Made by a program: the position numbers and the translations under genes. From the NCBI RefSeq assembly GCF_021155775.2, contig NC_060233.1:6986501-7050500 (forward strand): DNA of 64,000 nucleotides, in the 5' to 3' direction. The notes below the pieces were generated by a model. It saw only the letters and a list, made by a program, of their open reading frames with translations. It did not search any database and had not been told where the DNA came from. How positions within the stretch are numbered: the first letter of the stretch is position 1; every line of letters starts with the position of its first letter. The stretch is from Neodiprion pinetum. Taxonomy: Eukaryota > Arthropoda > Insecta > Hymenoptera > Diprionidae. This document shows positions 1-13,865 of the stretch, piece after piece.

Positions 1-323
1 AAAATCATTTCATTAAAACAAAGTTTGCTCCTCGTTTCAACGTTCTGCTACCTGCTGCTTACGTCTATCAACCAAAAACTTATTTATCAACGTTAAAAAA
101 GACAAAAGTAAACTTTACAATACAACCTAATTATTTAAATAAAACCTCAAAAAAACCAAGAAAACAAACTTTTTCCAGACCTCGCGTTATCCCAAATTAT
201 TCCAGGCAAATAAATATAATAGCCGTGCAATGAAAGGTTAGTTGAAGTTCCAGAATCCACGACTAATCAAAAGATGGGGTGAGACAAGGGTGTGTAATCC
301 AAGTATAATACAAGGTGTTACAC

Positions 324-354
<31 letters not shown>

Positions 355-704
355 CAACAACAATGAATAATGAATAATAACGATAATAATTTCACGACAA
401 TTTTACCACAGTAGGTAAAAAGAAACATGTACGCACAGATGTATATGCAGCGAGTAAGTCCGAGCATTAGCTAATCATCATAATGAACACAGAGACGTAT
501 GGTAAGTACAGTAAGATAAATACACACGTGTAAACACGCATCTAGAGATACACGGACAGGGATTCTTACGCAAACTAGCGAAAGTAGGCGACGTATCGCG
601 GCTTGAAATACGGTATACCTATATATAGGATGAAATAATACGCGAACGTGTGTGGTTGCACGGAGACGTTGCGAAACGCGTCCCGCCGAAAGCGAGAACG
701 GCCG

Positions 705-742
<38 letters not shown>

Positions 743-3599
743 CCTCTCTCACTCACTCTCACTCTCTATCCCATGGCATATGATATACGTGATACGCGAG
801 GCCTGTAATTTGCGCTCTCTTCGAAGAAATCCGCGCGAGTTTCATCTTTTCGTACGGTATAAGGATGAATGGACGTCTGGACGAAAAGTTGGGTAGAAGG
901 AGAGGGGTGACGGAAAAAAAAAAAAAAAAAAATAATAAGTTTCGAAAATCCCAAGCAAATGTGTATGATGTTTGATAATGCGTTCGACCCTCGCCGTTGT
1001 TTCCCTTTAAAAGAAAAAAACGACAAAAGTAATTCTGCAATCGTTCCAAGCTCTGAAAGAGAATTCTGAATTTTTTCTTTTTTTTTTTTTTTTCAAATTT
1101 TTGTAAAGTTTGTAAAATACTTTTTAAACTGATTTTTGAAAGGACGTTTTTTAAAATTCCAAGCACAATTCTCAGAAACTGTATCTTCTGTCCCAAAAAT
1201 TTTCAGATTTTTTTCATTTTTCATTGTAGCACTCGCAATTTTGTTTTTTAACAAAACATGTTTCAACGGTCCGAAGATTCCCTAAAAATTCTCAAAACTT
1301 TTATTGTTCGCTTGGAACAATTTTAGGCCGGTTCCGTTATGGAGCGATTTTTGTCCCTTTTTTTTTTTTTTTTTTTTTTGACAACCTTACGTTATTACAA
1401 ACGGGAATGTGAGTTACGCGTGAATTCTGCTCCGAAGAAGACTGTCGTGCGGAATTTTTATCGTGCTCAATGCGAGATATAAATTCTCTAGCTACATCGA
1501 AAACGAATTAAAATTCGCAATTTAAAACCACGAATCTTTAGAGATCGTCCGTTATTTGTTTAATTTCCACAGCGTAACAACTTGTTAATTAATTGCATTA
1601 TATAATAATGGATTTGCAATGTGTAGTACGTTATTTATTTGTTTTTTTTTGTTTCTTGCAATCAACAAAGGAGCCAAGAAAAAAACCATCCTCACAAGTA
1701 TATTGTAAAAGGATTTAGAAATGAAACGTGAAAATTGCAAAACCCGTTAAATTAAATTTTTCGAATTATGAAATTACTGTGCAATATTAATTCATGCGCG
1801 TAATATCTCGGAGTTGAATTAAAATTCGTGACTTACAATAAAATTCTACCTTTTTCCATACGTCAATTCTGAGTATAGACGCACAGTTTTCAAACGAATT
1901 TATCCCATAGATCTAATCTAGAGTATGTAATGTATACACGTGTAAACGAAAAGTTTCGAAACATTTGTTTATCATTTCGAAACTATCGATTCAACCTCGA
2001 TTATTCGAATTAATTCAAATCTTCTATGAGCGAATTAACCCTGAAATATAAGTATCATATATTATAATACATTACACGTTATACTGTAACATCCGATAAA
2101 CTGTATTTTGTGTGTGAATAAATAGTCGTGGTCGCATTAAAAATACAAGGTAACGGCCTTCCAATATCACGGACAACACCGTCGATAGATCTTTCTTAAC
2201 GCACAGGAGTGCGTAAAGGTACGAAAACGATCACCCATGTAAAGTATCAGACACGTACGATCAAGATTAGAAAGAGATTCCTTCCTCTCGATCGCGATAC
2301 AAACTGAATCGAGTAATTCTTACCCTACCTATGCACTACGCATTATCTATTACAGGTATAAAAATGTAACGATCCGGTGATTACAGAATAAATTAAAACA
2401 GCTTCGTGAGATTAAGAAGCGAATTAACAATCGGCGAAATTAAGAGACGGGGAAAAATGCTTTTATTGGGAAATGAGTGTCGTCGGTTCAAAGTCTGAAA
2501 CAATACCGTTATTGATAACCAATAATATAATATAACGTATTGACGCAGCAACCTTATTCATTTCATAACGTACGAGAGCTCTTATTATACCGGAACAATC
2601 TCTCGAAACTTGATGACTGGTAGATAAATTATAAAACGGCGTGAAAACGTGCGATTTCACCCTTTGTAACAATAAAATACGCTGCCGAATGAGGGAAAAA
2701 TTCATGCTCATCTCGTCGCAGCATCTTCCAAAATCAAATCTGACATGTAACCGAATCACTGTAGTTTTCTCTCATTAAGTAAATATCCGCGGGACGTATC
2801 CTGGCCTCTGCTTAACAAAAGGTTATTCGATTTCCAATACCATTTACGGACATGGGACATACTGATCATCGCGTGCGGAGCGCATTGCGAATCCTTGAAA
2901 ACTCGTACAGTTCCATACCTGTAATCGTACCCTGTCTGCATACCCGTTAAATCCGGCATTGCACATACGGACATAACGTATGTATGCATTAGCTATGTAT
3001 AATTATAATAATAATAATAATGATGATAATAATATAAAACATTAAACCAACATCCGTAAATGCGTCACACAGGACCCATTTGTGTGTATACGCCGATAAT
3101 GAATCATGAAATCGAAGAACGAAATCGTTTTCTAAAAAACGAAATCCTAAAAAACAATTGAGAAAACGATGATACGATATGATGTGTGATAAGAAAAGAA
3201 AACCCCAACAGAATGGGAAGAGAAAAGTGGTGCAGGACTGAAGATTTTTACCTCAAATATAGTCAATTTGGTACATCGTAAGGATAACAAGGATATACCA
3301 TCGTTGTAACTTGTGTAAAATAATTATCGGATCTTGTTCAACTAGGTAGCGAATTACAGTACCAGCCGATAGAATAATTATATTAAAAAAAAAAAATTAC
3401 GTCGATCTAACGCGTGTATGAAAACAAATAAAAAGACTAACAACAGGAAAAAAAATTCGGCAAAAAATAGAAAGGAAAGAGAAAAAACCCGAAAAACCCG
3501 CACGTATGTATAATAAATATTAAACGTACATATCTACGATACAATTAGTTACATAAAGTGTACAAAATTAACGAACGACGACGTCGATAATAATTCTAC
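1..3599. other. Non-coding AT-rich DNA
   Basis: I see no supported exon. It holds AAT/AAC triplet runs (around 330-375 and 3008-3035), poly-A and poly-T runs, and the CT microsatellite at 705. It may be intron of the gene that starts at 21368. Confidence 0.6.
705..765. repeat. CT microsatellite
   Basis: CT run with CCCT and CACT interruptions. It accounts for the Arg/Glu- and Ser/Leu-rich frames on the two strands. Confidence 0.9.
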
Positions 3600-3748
3600 G
3601 TCACTGGGCGTCGCGTCAACCCGGACGGGGTTTTGCGGTGAGGTGAGGGGAACGAGCCTACGCTCCGCGCACGTATGTACGTATCGATGTTTGTAACGCA
3701 AAGGGAGGAAGGGGGGTGTACATCTATACATATATACATGTATGTCGT

Positions 3749-3765
3749 CCCCCCCCCCCCCCCCC
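3749..3765. repeat. Homopolymer of 17 C
   Basis: Unbroken C17 on the plus strand (G17 on the minus), next to the promoter-like patch at 3.6-4.95 kb. Confidence 0.9.
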
Positions 3766-3991
3766 ATGCCGTAGCTCCTTCTCACTTATCCTCTCTACAA
3801 GGTACGTCATACAGAGAGACCTGCGCAGCGAGTCAGTCAGTCAGTCAGTCAGACCGCGAGAGATCGATGTCATTGTCAGTGGGTAAGGAGGTCAGTGGGT
3901 CAGTGGGACACCACTTTCAGTTTCGCTTCTGCACTACGGAGCAGGAGTCGCGCAACACCGCACGCAACGCGCAGGTCTCCGACGTATATCT

Positions 3992-4042
3992 CCGTTTATC
4001 TATCTATCTATCTATCTATCTCTCTCTCTCTCTCTCTCTCTC
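3992..4042. repeat. TATC/TC compound microsatellite
   Basis: TATC units passing into a TC run at the left side of the CpG-rich patch. Another imperfect CAGT array lies at 3833-3852. Confidence 0.85.
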
Positions 4043-5700
4043 GCCGACGTTATCTCACCAACGTAGCGGAGGGAGGTGGGTGGGAGAGAGATGAGGGCTG
4101 ACGGTGGGCGGTGAAGGAGGGGGAGAGGCGCCGCCGCGTTGCGCGAGATACCGCGGAAAGTAGGACGCTTATTAAAAAACCGCGCGCGGCGCTCCTCCGC
4201 GTGACGTGTTGGTCGTGGATATATACGTATACGTAGGTATTACGCGGATGTATGCCTGGTTTGCGGTAGCGCGCGTGCGCGTGCGCGAAACCTGCAACGT
4301 TGCCCGTTCCACCATTGCCCGTTGCCCCTTGCCCGTTGCTCGTTGCCCGTGTTGTCCGTGTTGGCGAGACGCGCGCGCGAGCGCGCTCACGCGATTTGTA
4401 ATGTATGCCGTTGCTGGTGGTGCTGCTTCTTATTACTTCATGGCATGATGATCGTTTAAACTGTCGGTTACCCAATCGAATTAACATCGTAACTAACAAT
4501 GTCTCTCTCTGTATACCGCGTTTAGTGTAACACGCTTGTACACCGGGACAATATCTTGAAACTTGAACATCAAACGCGCATGCGCCAAATAATTAAATCT
4601 CATTGGTCGGCGAAATCTTCCCGCAGCGATATTCTTGTCCGCGATGCAGGCGGGCCAACCTACGCAAAATGTGCGCGTTTGAATTTTCAAAGAGCGTAAG
4701 CGTCGAGTTCCGACCGTTCTTTGAAGAATCGACTTTCCCGCCCGATAACAAATGCTTCTCAAAACTTTCCGAGACGCTGCCTCGATTATTTGAGATTCTA
4801 ACCTCGAAAATTCGTGCCAACTACATCGCCGGCGGAAATAGTTTGACAGCTGAAACTCGGGATGGCCAGCCTGCGCGAACAGCCGATAAAACTCGGGCGT
4901 GCGCCGTTGATTTTCCAAGTTTCAAGAGATTGTTCCGGTATACATAAGTGTAGATGTATATACGTATGTATATTGTGATGTATATATATATATACTTACA
5001 ATTAAAATTGTATGGAAAAAAAGATGTTTTCTTCTCGCAACTCAAACGTAAAATAAGCGGTTTTTGACCGCCTGTTGAAAATGAGAACAAAAAATACCAT
5101 TTGTTGAAATTTTAAAAAAGTTTACAGGATTTCAACTTTTAACTAAAAGTGAAATGTTTCCATATTAAATGAATGCAAAGTAACAAAATTAAAAGCAATC
5201 TGGTAGATTTGAGAGCTCATCTTTTGGCAAGATCTTATTCTATCAAGCACTAACGTTTCAGGGGGGTAAGAGAAAAAAAAACGTGTTTTTTCAACCACCC
5301 TAATGCACATGTTACAAATAAGATACATTAATTTTACCCATTTTGCAAATATTTATAATACGTATACCAATTCGTTTGTCGATATATTTATTTATCATCC
5401 ATCATGTGTATACGCGCAACTTTTGTAGACACATATTTAATGGGTTTTAGGCTTCATCGCTCTAACATGAATGTATAATGAGTCCGTGTATGCACAGAAA
5501 TGATCGTTTCTTTGTTTCGTTGTACATATTTTAATATCTAGATCAATGATAGTGTAAACGTTTTCAACAAACAATTACACAGACGGTACTTCTGTCTGAT
5601 TTTCAACTTTATTTGTGTATCTTTCTTTTTTTCTTATTTCATATTTAACCTGATTTCCCAAATGTTAACTGTAGATGATCGATTGTATTCTCCATATATG

Positions 5701-5765
5701 TAAATTATTAGCGGTATACGTTTGATTGGATTCGATTTATTCTCTGTTATTCTTTTTCGGTTCCA
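5701..5765. repeat. Dispersed repeat, copy 1
   Basis: A stretch of about 60-65 bp including AAATTATTAGCGGTATACGT recurs at 8463 with a few differences. The flanks do not match. An old repeat fragment of unknown family. Confidence 0.5.
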
Positions 5766-7469
5766 GTTAATTTGACATTCAAATCGACGTTTCGCATTCT
5801 AATATAGACATGAATTTTCAGAGCGTACGCAGTACAAAATCTGATATCTGGAACAGTTGATGTTTAACTTTTTTGTGCAGGCTATTCTGTTAGATATGTA
5901 CAGTGTACGTACAGATGTATAAGAATTGTGGGTACAAATTATAAATTGTGTTGTGGGAATTTGATGTATCAGGATTTCAGTAATTACCACCCGTGGCATT
6001 GTTCCAACAATAAAGAACAATTCAACTCTCGCTAAAACGTGGATTTACACATGCCTGAATTATTGTCGTTCCTATTTTGTGATCTTTTTATTTATTTGTT
6101 TTTTTTTTTTTTTTTTTGACAAATTTCTTTGACCACGATAGCTGTAAGATTCTCAAAAATAGCCAATAGTATTCAAAACTAAACAAAAAAAAAATAATAA
6201 AATAAACGTATCATGAGAGTGAAAGAATCCGGTCAATTTTTTTGTTTGGATTATTTTTTCGCAAAAATTTCAACGCGCGATCTGCATATATTTTATGATT
6301 ACGATACTTCACAACTCGCAATCTGTGTGTTTGTTTTTAGTCGAAAATACCGAAAGGCAATTATCGTTATTCTCCTTAGAACGAATTTGAAAACTTTTGG
6401 GACGATTATTCTAGTTCTTTATTTTGCCTCGCAGTTTATTGAATTATCGTGAAAGTGTGCCGAAGACGCGTAAAAATATTCAAAGTGGGAGGTCTGACCT
6501 AGTTTCAAATCGCAGAGGCGAAATAAATGTCGAATTGCAGAAGAAATATAATAACGTTGCTCGATTATTAATATGTGCGATTCGAATGATTTTGAAGCCG
6601 AGGAATTAAACTGATTGAATTTAATTGAAATCGTAGATTGAATTTAAATCTGACTGACGTACGGATTATAATAATTTGAAATTTGGATTTCTTCTTCAAT
6701 AAAAAAAAATCAAAAATATAAACTCGAAATTCACAAATTCGACGTTCTTAAAAGTTATTCTGAAGCTGCGAAATGGTGATCTTTTTTCTTCTCGCAATCG
6801 GAAACTTGCAAAACTACAAGTTGGTTAATTTTTCTGTTCGTAAGAGTAAAAAATTCAGTAAAATTAATGATAGTACAAAATACTTGAAACTTTGCAATTG
6901 CGGATCGTATGAAAAAAGTCCAAACATCGTCGATAAATAGCAGCTATGTAATAATCGGAATAAAAAGTTGATTTTGAAATTGTATAATAAAACGGTTGCA
7001 TAAATGAGAAGTAATAAAAAAAAAAAACAAATCGAGATTATCTAAATTTTGCGGTACATAATTTAGTAAAATATCAAAAACGTCGGATACAATTACTTCA
7101 AATTTGATTTGTACCCGATTCGGTATTATCCGGCTATCATCGAATGAAATTTGTAAAAACAACACGAATTTGGCGTAAAAATAAAACTATTCGATAATGT
7201 GACTCGTTTTAAAGGTTATCACAATTTTCGAGCGATTTCTATATATAAAAAAAAAAAAAAAAAAATCACGGTACTCAATTATTTTTTCCGTCCCAAAGGG
7301 TTATATTTTTTCGATAAAACATATCGGAATCTAATTCAGTTGCTGATTTACAGGCTCCTGTTCCTCAATTTCTCCGGTTTCGGCAATTTTTTTTTTTACT
7401 AGACTGTACACCCGATGAATCTTCAATCAGCGATGTATAATTTCACCTAACTCACGTTGAAGCGGGTAT

Positions 7470-7528
7470 ATATATATATATACATCTCTCTCGCTCTCTT
7501 TATATATATATATATAGAGAGAGCGAGA
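7470..7528. repeat. Palindromic TA/GA microsatellite
   Basis: TA runs alternate with TCTCTCTCGCTCTC and its inverse GAGAGAGCGAGA, so the whole stretch can fold into a hairpin. Confidence 0.75.
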
Positions 7529-8359
7529 AACGAAAAGGCGTGAAAAAGAACTGAAAGAGAGAAAAAAGAAAAAAAAAAAGAGACAAAGTACTCGCAGCGT
7601 CTAAATTTATAGCCCGGGTGAGAGATTTATTTATTAATTTTTTTTTTCTATCTTTTTTTTTTTTTTTTAGTTTTATTCAGCGACCATGTTACAGAAGATG
7701 GAACGAGACGGTTAATCTAACGGTCTGGAATCGGGTCTCCCTTTTATAATATAAATATAGCCAAATGTACATTTATACACGAATGGGAAGGATAATAAAA
7801 AAGACTCGAACACGAAGAGCTGCAAGACCGAAATTTAAGAAGCGCGTCTGTCTGGCTCGGCACAAAACCGACCGTCGGGTCAGAAAACGGAGACGAATGG
7901 ACTGTGCCAACTGGTCCATGAACGAGCCAGATGTTCGCTAATCCCCGTGCAGAAAGATTGAAAGTGAAATATCGAGGTCCCTGCCTGCAGCGCAAGTGCC
8001 GTTTAAGGAGGATGTACTCTAGAGTGTTTCAAAAAAACCGACTAATTTTTTTTTTTTTTCAAAGAACATTGGAAAATCTTCCGAGTGTCCCTCAAAAATT
8101 ACCTCGGTAAAATATGAGCTCTTAATATTGATATTTAGAGGTGGCGATTCTCAATTTTCTATTTCCCATTTAAATAACATGGGAAAATTTTTTTAAAAAA
8201 TTTAGAACCTTATTGCTCGAAAACGAATCGGTGTGAAGATACAAACAAAACATATTCTTGTAGGAAATTTTACGCTCTACAAAAAAGGTCTGAATAAAGA
8301 TTTGCGCAAGGTGAGTCGTTTCGGAGTTATCAGGCCTCAAACATCGAACCGTTTGAAAT

Positions 8360-8438
8360 AATGATGTTATTAATTTATAAATGCTACAAAACTGACTTTA
8401 CCATGCATCGTTAAAGTAACGTTACTAACTTCAGCCTC
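8360..8438. mobile_element. MITE copy A (right part only)
   Basis: It ends with GTAACGTTACTAACTTCAGCCTC at 8416-8438, the exact inverse complement of the left end of the copy at 18241, preceded by the shared CATGCATCGTT. I cannot recognise a left end, so it is probably truncated. Confidence 0.55.
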
Positions 8439-8462
8439 ATCATTAATAATAATGATCTTTGC

Positions 8463-8520
8463 AAATTATTAGCGGTATACGTTTAATTGCATTTCGATCT
8501 ATTCTTTTTTGGTTCGTTTA
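8463..8520. repeat. Dispersed repeat, copy 2
   Basis: Same orientation as the copy at 5701, sharing AAATTATTAGCGGTATACGT and the following TTCGAT...TATTCT words. It stands 20-25 bp right of the MITE fragment ending at 8438. Confidence 0.5.
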
Positions 8521-10713
8521 CGTAATTCGACAACTTTATTTATTTATAATAATATCAAGACTTTCCCGTCTGATTGTTTTCCTCTTCAATCGACTCGCTG
8601 GTGAGAATTATTCAAATTTCGAATCTTGTAACGCGGACTGCAGCTCGGCTTGCGAATTAAAGACCGCACGTACATACGCACATAAATATATATAGTTAAG
8701 CATACGCAAGGTTCGCAATCCGGTTAACTTCGTCTCGACTCATAGTTCAAACAACAAGTAAACATGACCCATCTGTATTTTCTAAACGAACCGTCGATTA
8801 CCACTCATTGAATAATCGAATAATGCGATTAAGGACTGAGAAACGGTAATCGACTAGTCCGATAATTTTTGGTTGAATATTGGCATAAAAAATAAGAATC
8901 TGCATTATCATTCGTGCGATCGATTATCTACCGAGAAAATCGAAAGGAAAAGTTTCGCTTAAATTAAAACTCATACTTCCTGCTCGCATGTTTATTATTC
9001 TTGAATAGCGTAGAATCTTGTTCTAAATATAAATCAATTTTTATCCCTGCAATCGTAATCTGTATGATCTCCACAAAAACATTGCAGTATAATAAAATAT
9101 TCATTATCCAACTGAAATTTACTGCTTGTTCTTTTACATAAGTACAACAGTTTTTACGACCGTACTCGGTACTTTTTTTCTTCCTAATTTCTTTCGGTGT
9201 ACCGTTCTCCCGCTTTTTTCCGAAAAAAAAACGTTAAAAAAATTAGAAGCCCTTATTACGCGACACTCGATATTTGAATATATTTTCATATTTTTTGGAA
9301 ATAAAATTGTGCTGTGAATTAAAAATAATATCGATCAGCAATTTGATAACCAATGATTCTGCGATGAAAATATTTCATGCTATTATTCTTCATCCTTATT
9401 TGAATGTCAAATTTTTCATTCGCGACGCTTGTCGTGTTACTTCCGAAGTAAGCACGCGTGTGACGTACAAGTACCCCAAGTGACTAGAAAGACATATCGA
9501 GTACCACGTAGACCATCTGTGCGGCACAAATTTACTCGCGGTACACTAAGCTGGGTAATATCGTCGTTGATACTCGCTTGTTTACTCCTGTATAATTACT
9601 AATTATACAGTAAAACTTGCTCACGGTAAACGTACAATTCATTCCTGAACGTTCCATGCAATTCAATGTTTATCGATTCTTGCATTAGTTCAGCGCGGCG
9701 TCGAAAATAGAAACTGTTTGTAAATAATAAATAATGCATGAGGGTAAATACGATCAATTATTAATAGATCAGAAACTAGTGCCATTTTTTAAAAGTCATC
9801 CGTTACGAAGAGAATTTATACAGTATAAATTCGGATGATACGATAGCGTCTAAATTCAAATTTCACCTCTCGTTTTACGTGATGTTTCACATACACATGG
9901 GTCAGTTACGAGCGAATCTTCTCGATATTCAAATCATTGTCATCATTACACTTTGCGAGGATCGAAAATTTCGCAACGACCTCGTCTACGATATTTACAC
10001 AAACGAATACAGTTTTCAAATATTCTATTCAACGATGCTTCGTTCTCCTCTCTCCTTGAGTCGAGGATCGCGTTATTGCAGAAAGAAGATATATTTAAAC
10101 TTGACACTTCTGTTGGTGGTAAAAATGTCAATCCAAGTTACAAGTTCAGTTGTTCACACGGGTCTGAAATCAAAAAACTGCATAGGTTTTTTAATACTGT
10201 TTCTTGTACATTGAAACCGGGAAAAATATTCAAAAAGTTCCATCGCGTCAGGTATCTTTTTTTTGAATTCGCATTTGCAGCTTCACTTAAAGTGAAAGTA
10301 CCGTTTAATTCGATATCCGGTATCCTATTCTTGATTCTAAAAATCCTATGCAAAAGTGATTTCTTACTTTCATTTAATATGCATTAGAGTGAGACTCAAG
10401 AATAAATACAAACAGAGAAACAGAAATTGTTGTATAATAGAGAATTATAAAAGGTTTCATTGGCGAAAAGAGATTGAACACGGAATTTTAAATAAACTAG
10501 TTGTAAAACCCTCGCTGGCTAAAGCTCGCTCTGGGTCGGATGTTTGGTTTCGAACTTTAATACTATGTATGATGTTTGATGTACGTATGATGTACGATGA
10601 TTTCATAATGAAATTGTTTGTTTAATTGTTTACATGTTAATATAAACATAATAAATATGTTCAATTCGTTGTAATAAAATGATGATTTCTTTATTAGATT
10701 TATCCTTTTTTTG

Positions 10714-11170
10714 GAACGAAGTTCCTTATCGCTCGTTCACCGTAGGGGCTAGGCGGAAAAAAACGACACCAAAAAACCGACACTTTTTGGCTATAGTGCT
10801 CGTTTGCTATAGTGCGCGCGATCTCCCTCTCTCTCTCTCTCTCTATTCCAGCGTGTGCGCGCGCTCTCTCTCTCTGTCTCAGCGCTTGGGGTGGGAGACG
10901 GCAGCAGCGGTCTCTCTCACTCACAGCGCACGACTATACTTCGCCCCTCTTTCTCTCTCCTACAGCGTACAACTATACTTTGGGCCGCAGCGCGCTCTCT
11001 CACAGCGTACGTCTATACTTTGCCTCTCTTTCTTTTTATATCTTTCAAAAACACATTCGTACGATTTTATTACCATTCCTTCATATATTTGATTTTTTAT
11101 TTAATTATTCTTCAATTAAACGTTCTTAATTTATTCAATGAGCAGTAATATAGCGTAAGGAACTTCGTTC
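10714..11170. mobile_element. Non-autonomous element with GAACGAAGTTCCTTA inverted ends
   Basis: The 15-bp perfect inverted repeats GAACGAAGTTCCTTA (10714-10728) and TAAGGAACTTCGTTC (11156-11170) bound 457 bp. Inside are CT-rich microsatellites and three degenerate direct repeats of the word ACAGCG-YAC...CTATACTT (about 10924, 10961 and 11001). No transposase. The superfamily is not recognised. Confidence 0.55.
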
Positions 11171-13325
11171 GTACCGGCTGTCCCATGACAGCTCTCATGT
11201 TTTTTTTCATGCAAGCACCTTGTATTTTGCAAAAATACTCTGCGTGATAGAGGGAAACGGAAATCATTTTTGGATTTAGGAGACTCGAAAAGTTTAATAT
11301 TTACTGAAAAAAAGCTGACCTGTGGTACGCGTAATTGCGTATTTGAAATTCAATTACGAGTATAAAAAATGTGCGTCCCGATCATTCGATACTCTCCGGA
11401 TAATATTGAAAGCCTCTTTCCCGAGTCACGTTGTCATTCCGACAGATTTTCGACCCGACTGTCCAACATCGTCGTCATCGTACGTCAGTCTCTGTCCCAT
11501 ACGTTCTGCAATTCCACGGCAGCGATCTACACTATCGAACGATGCAGACGGAGTGGGCCGTGTGACGTCAGTGAAGGAGGCCCGCCGATCGTTTATCCCT
11601 GAAAGTGGTCGCGTGGCGGCGCTGGTGTGAAAGTCCGTGTAAAACGTTGCTGATTTTACAAAAGAACCAAGGAACCGTCTTGCAACCAATCGACAAACTC
11701 ACGCCCAAGTTTTGCACTCCGTACAATATTTACCTTGCAACGACTCCTTGTTGTCAATCAATTCGTTCACACAAGAGGACTTACTTTTGAAAGAAAACGA
11801 TCGTACAAAACGGCCAGCCCGGAAAATTTCCGATAGATGGTGTTTGTGGCCGTAAGAAAAAGTACAAGTGTTAAGGCGTTAAAGCCTTTTTCGTCACATC
11901 GCGATTTAAGTCAAACGCAAAACTGATTCCAAGTCGAGATCACCCTATCTTTTAGCTTTTTTTAATAACGCTGCACTGTTACACGTTTCGTGCACCAACT
12001 GTAAGATTACCGCAGGTATGGATTACTGGTACAACGGTTATAATATTTCCACCGAAGCATTGAAAATTAATTCTGAGATGCGCGCGCGTGTGTGTTGCGT
12101 TTTATGTATTATGTGTGTTATATGTATGATACATATTATAGGTATATTATATCGTATATTGTAAGCGTTTTTCAACCATGGAATACAAGTTTCAACGATT
12201 CGTGTTCGGCTGAACGCGTGATTTTGAAATCCCGGTATCAAACGATGATGTTAATTACTGCAGCTCAAAAATGATTCCCCTTCCTCTCCTAGGCTCATTT
12301 TCCATGAATCACCGTTTGTTTTCTGTACGATACATCGAACCGAGTGTATAATTTATATATTATTTGGTAAGCATGTCACGTTTATGTTTGAATGTACATG
12401 CGTACGCAGTATATAAAAGCGCGAATTATCGACGCAGGAACCCCGAAAATCGTTGAGTGTAAAATAATGGAGAACGGAACATGTCCGACGATCCTTCAGA
12501 AACAAAAAAAAAAAAACCATTCACGAAGCACAATTTTTGGGATTGTCTGAGATATTTTGAAAGTACTGCGAAAACGGGAAGCGAGAATACGAATAATCTT
12601 ATTAGTAATCAATGTAAATGAATTATAATACTTACTGTGAACAACGTGAAGCAAGGAACGTAAACAAAAAATTGTGCCAATTTCTTACGCGAATTTGAAA
12701 AATTCTTGACAAAAAAAAAAAAAAAAGAAATTACTTAAGCGGATTAAAGCAGGCAAACTCATTTGACGGCGGTTATTACAACTTCAGGACTTCAGAACTA
12801 GCTCATGGTCTTAAAAAGAATTGTTAAAGTGTATAGAAAAGTTTAATTCCATTGGAAAAAAAAAAAAAAATAACATTCTACAAACCACTTCAATAAAATG
12901 AAAAAGAATAATTTTCAATCAAATCACTCTACTTGCGTTATTATTTCAAGACGGAAACGCGATTTCTTGCTTCAGACGCTGTAAATAATGAAAAAAAAAA
13001 TAATAATAAAACACAACTTACGAATATCACAAGCTAAATATTTTTCAATACTTGTGAACGTGCCACTTGAAGAGTGTTAAATTTTTTCAACAAAATCAAA
13101 ACTGGTCAAGGTCACGAATTGGTTGGTTTCGTATGGAATGCCCCATACATATTACATATTATACGCGTGTGTATGATGTATTATGTGCCAGACAAACGTT
13201 GTGCCAACCCGATATAAAATTGATATTTATAACTTGCACCCTGTCTAGGCTTCGGGTAGTTATAAGGCGCCTACCTATAAAGGATTATACAAACACTTGT
13301 CGTGTTTTTAGAATAAATAAGAGAG

Positions 13326-13380
13326 GGATAGATGGATAGACAGTTAGATGGATAGGTAGGTAGATACACAAATAGGTAGA

Positions 13381-13414
<34 letters not shown>

Positions 13415-13435
13415 AATAGATATACATATATATTT

Positions 13436-13476
<41 letters not shown>

Positions 13477-13532
13477 CGGATAGATAGGCAAATGGTTAGA
13501 TGGGCAGATAGATAGATATACGGATAGACAGA
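13326..13532. repeat. GATA/GACA microsatellite
   Basis: About 200 bp of imperfect GATA units with a GACA run (13399-13412). The apparent Tyr/Leu/Ser-rich frame on the minus strand here is just the translated repeat. Confidence 0.9.
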
Positions 13533-13820
13533 GTCGAAACAGTCAAGTACGTGCATAATAATTATTGTTAACTTTGTGGTGTATTATTGAGTTATTCCAG
13601 TGCGGGTTTATCGAAGTGGGTCAAGCGATTCAATAACTGAGGTATACGCGTGGGAGACGACGGAGCTGAGCGGAGGGGCAACGAGAAGAGACGCGGGGAA
13701 CGCGGGGGTATCGCCAACGTTACCCAATTCGTTGGCAACCAGTGCCTCCTCCTCTTCCACCATCCTCCATCCACCTCCTTCTCCTCGTGCCTTTATGCCA
13801 TTTTACAACCACTTTTGTGT

Positions 13821-13865
13821 ACCTCTCTCTCTCTCTCTCCCTCTCTCTCTCTTTCTCTCTCTCTT
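13821..13865. repeat. CT microsatellite
   Basis: CT run interrupted by CCCT and TTCT. Similar tracts lie at 10826-10880 and 20208-20345. Confidence 0.85.

Larger units (their letters stand above)
3600..4950. promoter_or_regulatory. CpG-rich, promoter-like patch
   Basis: GC-rich block in AT-rich surroundings. It contains an NRF-1-type palindrome GCGCATGCGC (4576-4585), an inverted CCAAT box (ATTGG, 4602-4606), an E2F-like TTTCCCGCC (4734-4742) and a minisatellite of TTGCCCG-type units (4305-4365). Open frames overlap on both strands, but none has splice or family support. It is probably a transcription start region; which gene and direction cannot be told. Confidence 0.35.
4951..10713. other. 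Non-coding AT-rich DNA
   Basis: Short open frames only, none with family or splice support. It contains the dispersed repeat pair, MITE fragment A, the palindromic TA/GA stretch at 7470, and many A or T homopolymers. Nothing else is recognised. Confidence 0.6.

Noticed and set aside
471..1196. Several frames rich in Arg/Glu, Ser/Leu or Phe/Lys
   Set aside because: Produced by the CT microsatellite and poly-A/poly-T runs.
4493..4947. Overlapping 114- and 141-codon frames on opposite strands
   Set aside because: Sit in a CpG-rich promoter-like patch. Neither shows a domain or splice-consistent continuation.
13285..13491. Tyr/Leu/Ser-repeat open frame
   Set aside because: Pure translation of the GATA microsatellite.
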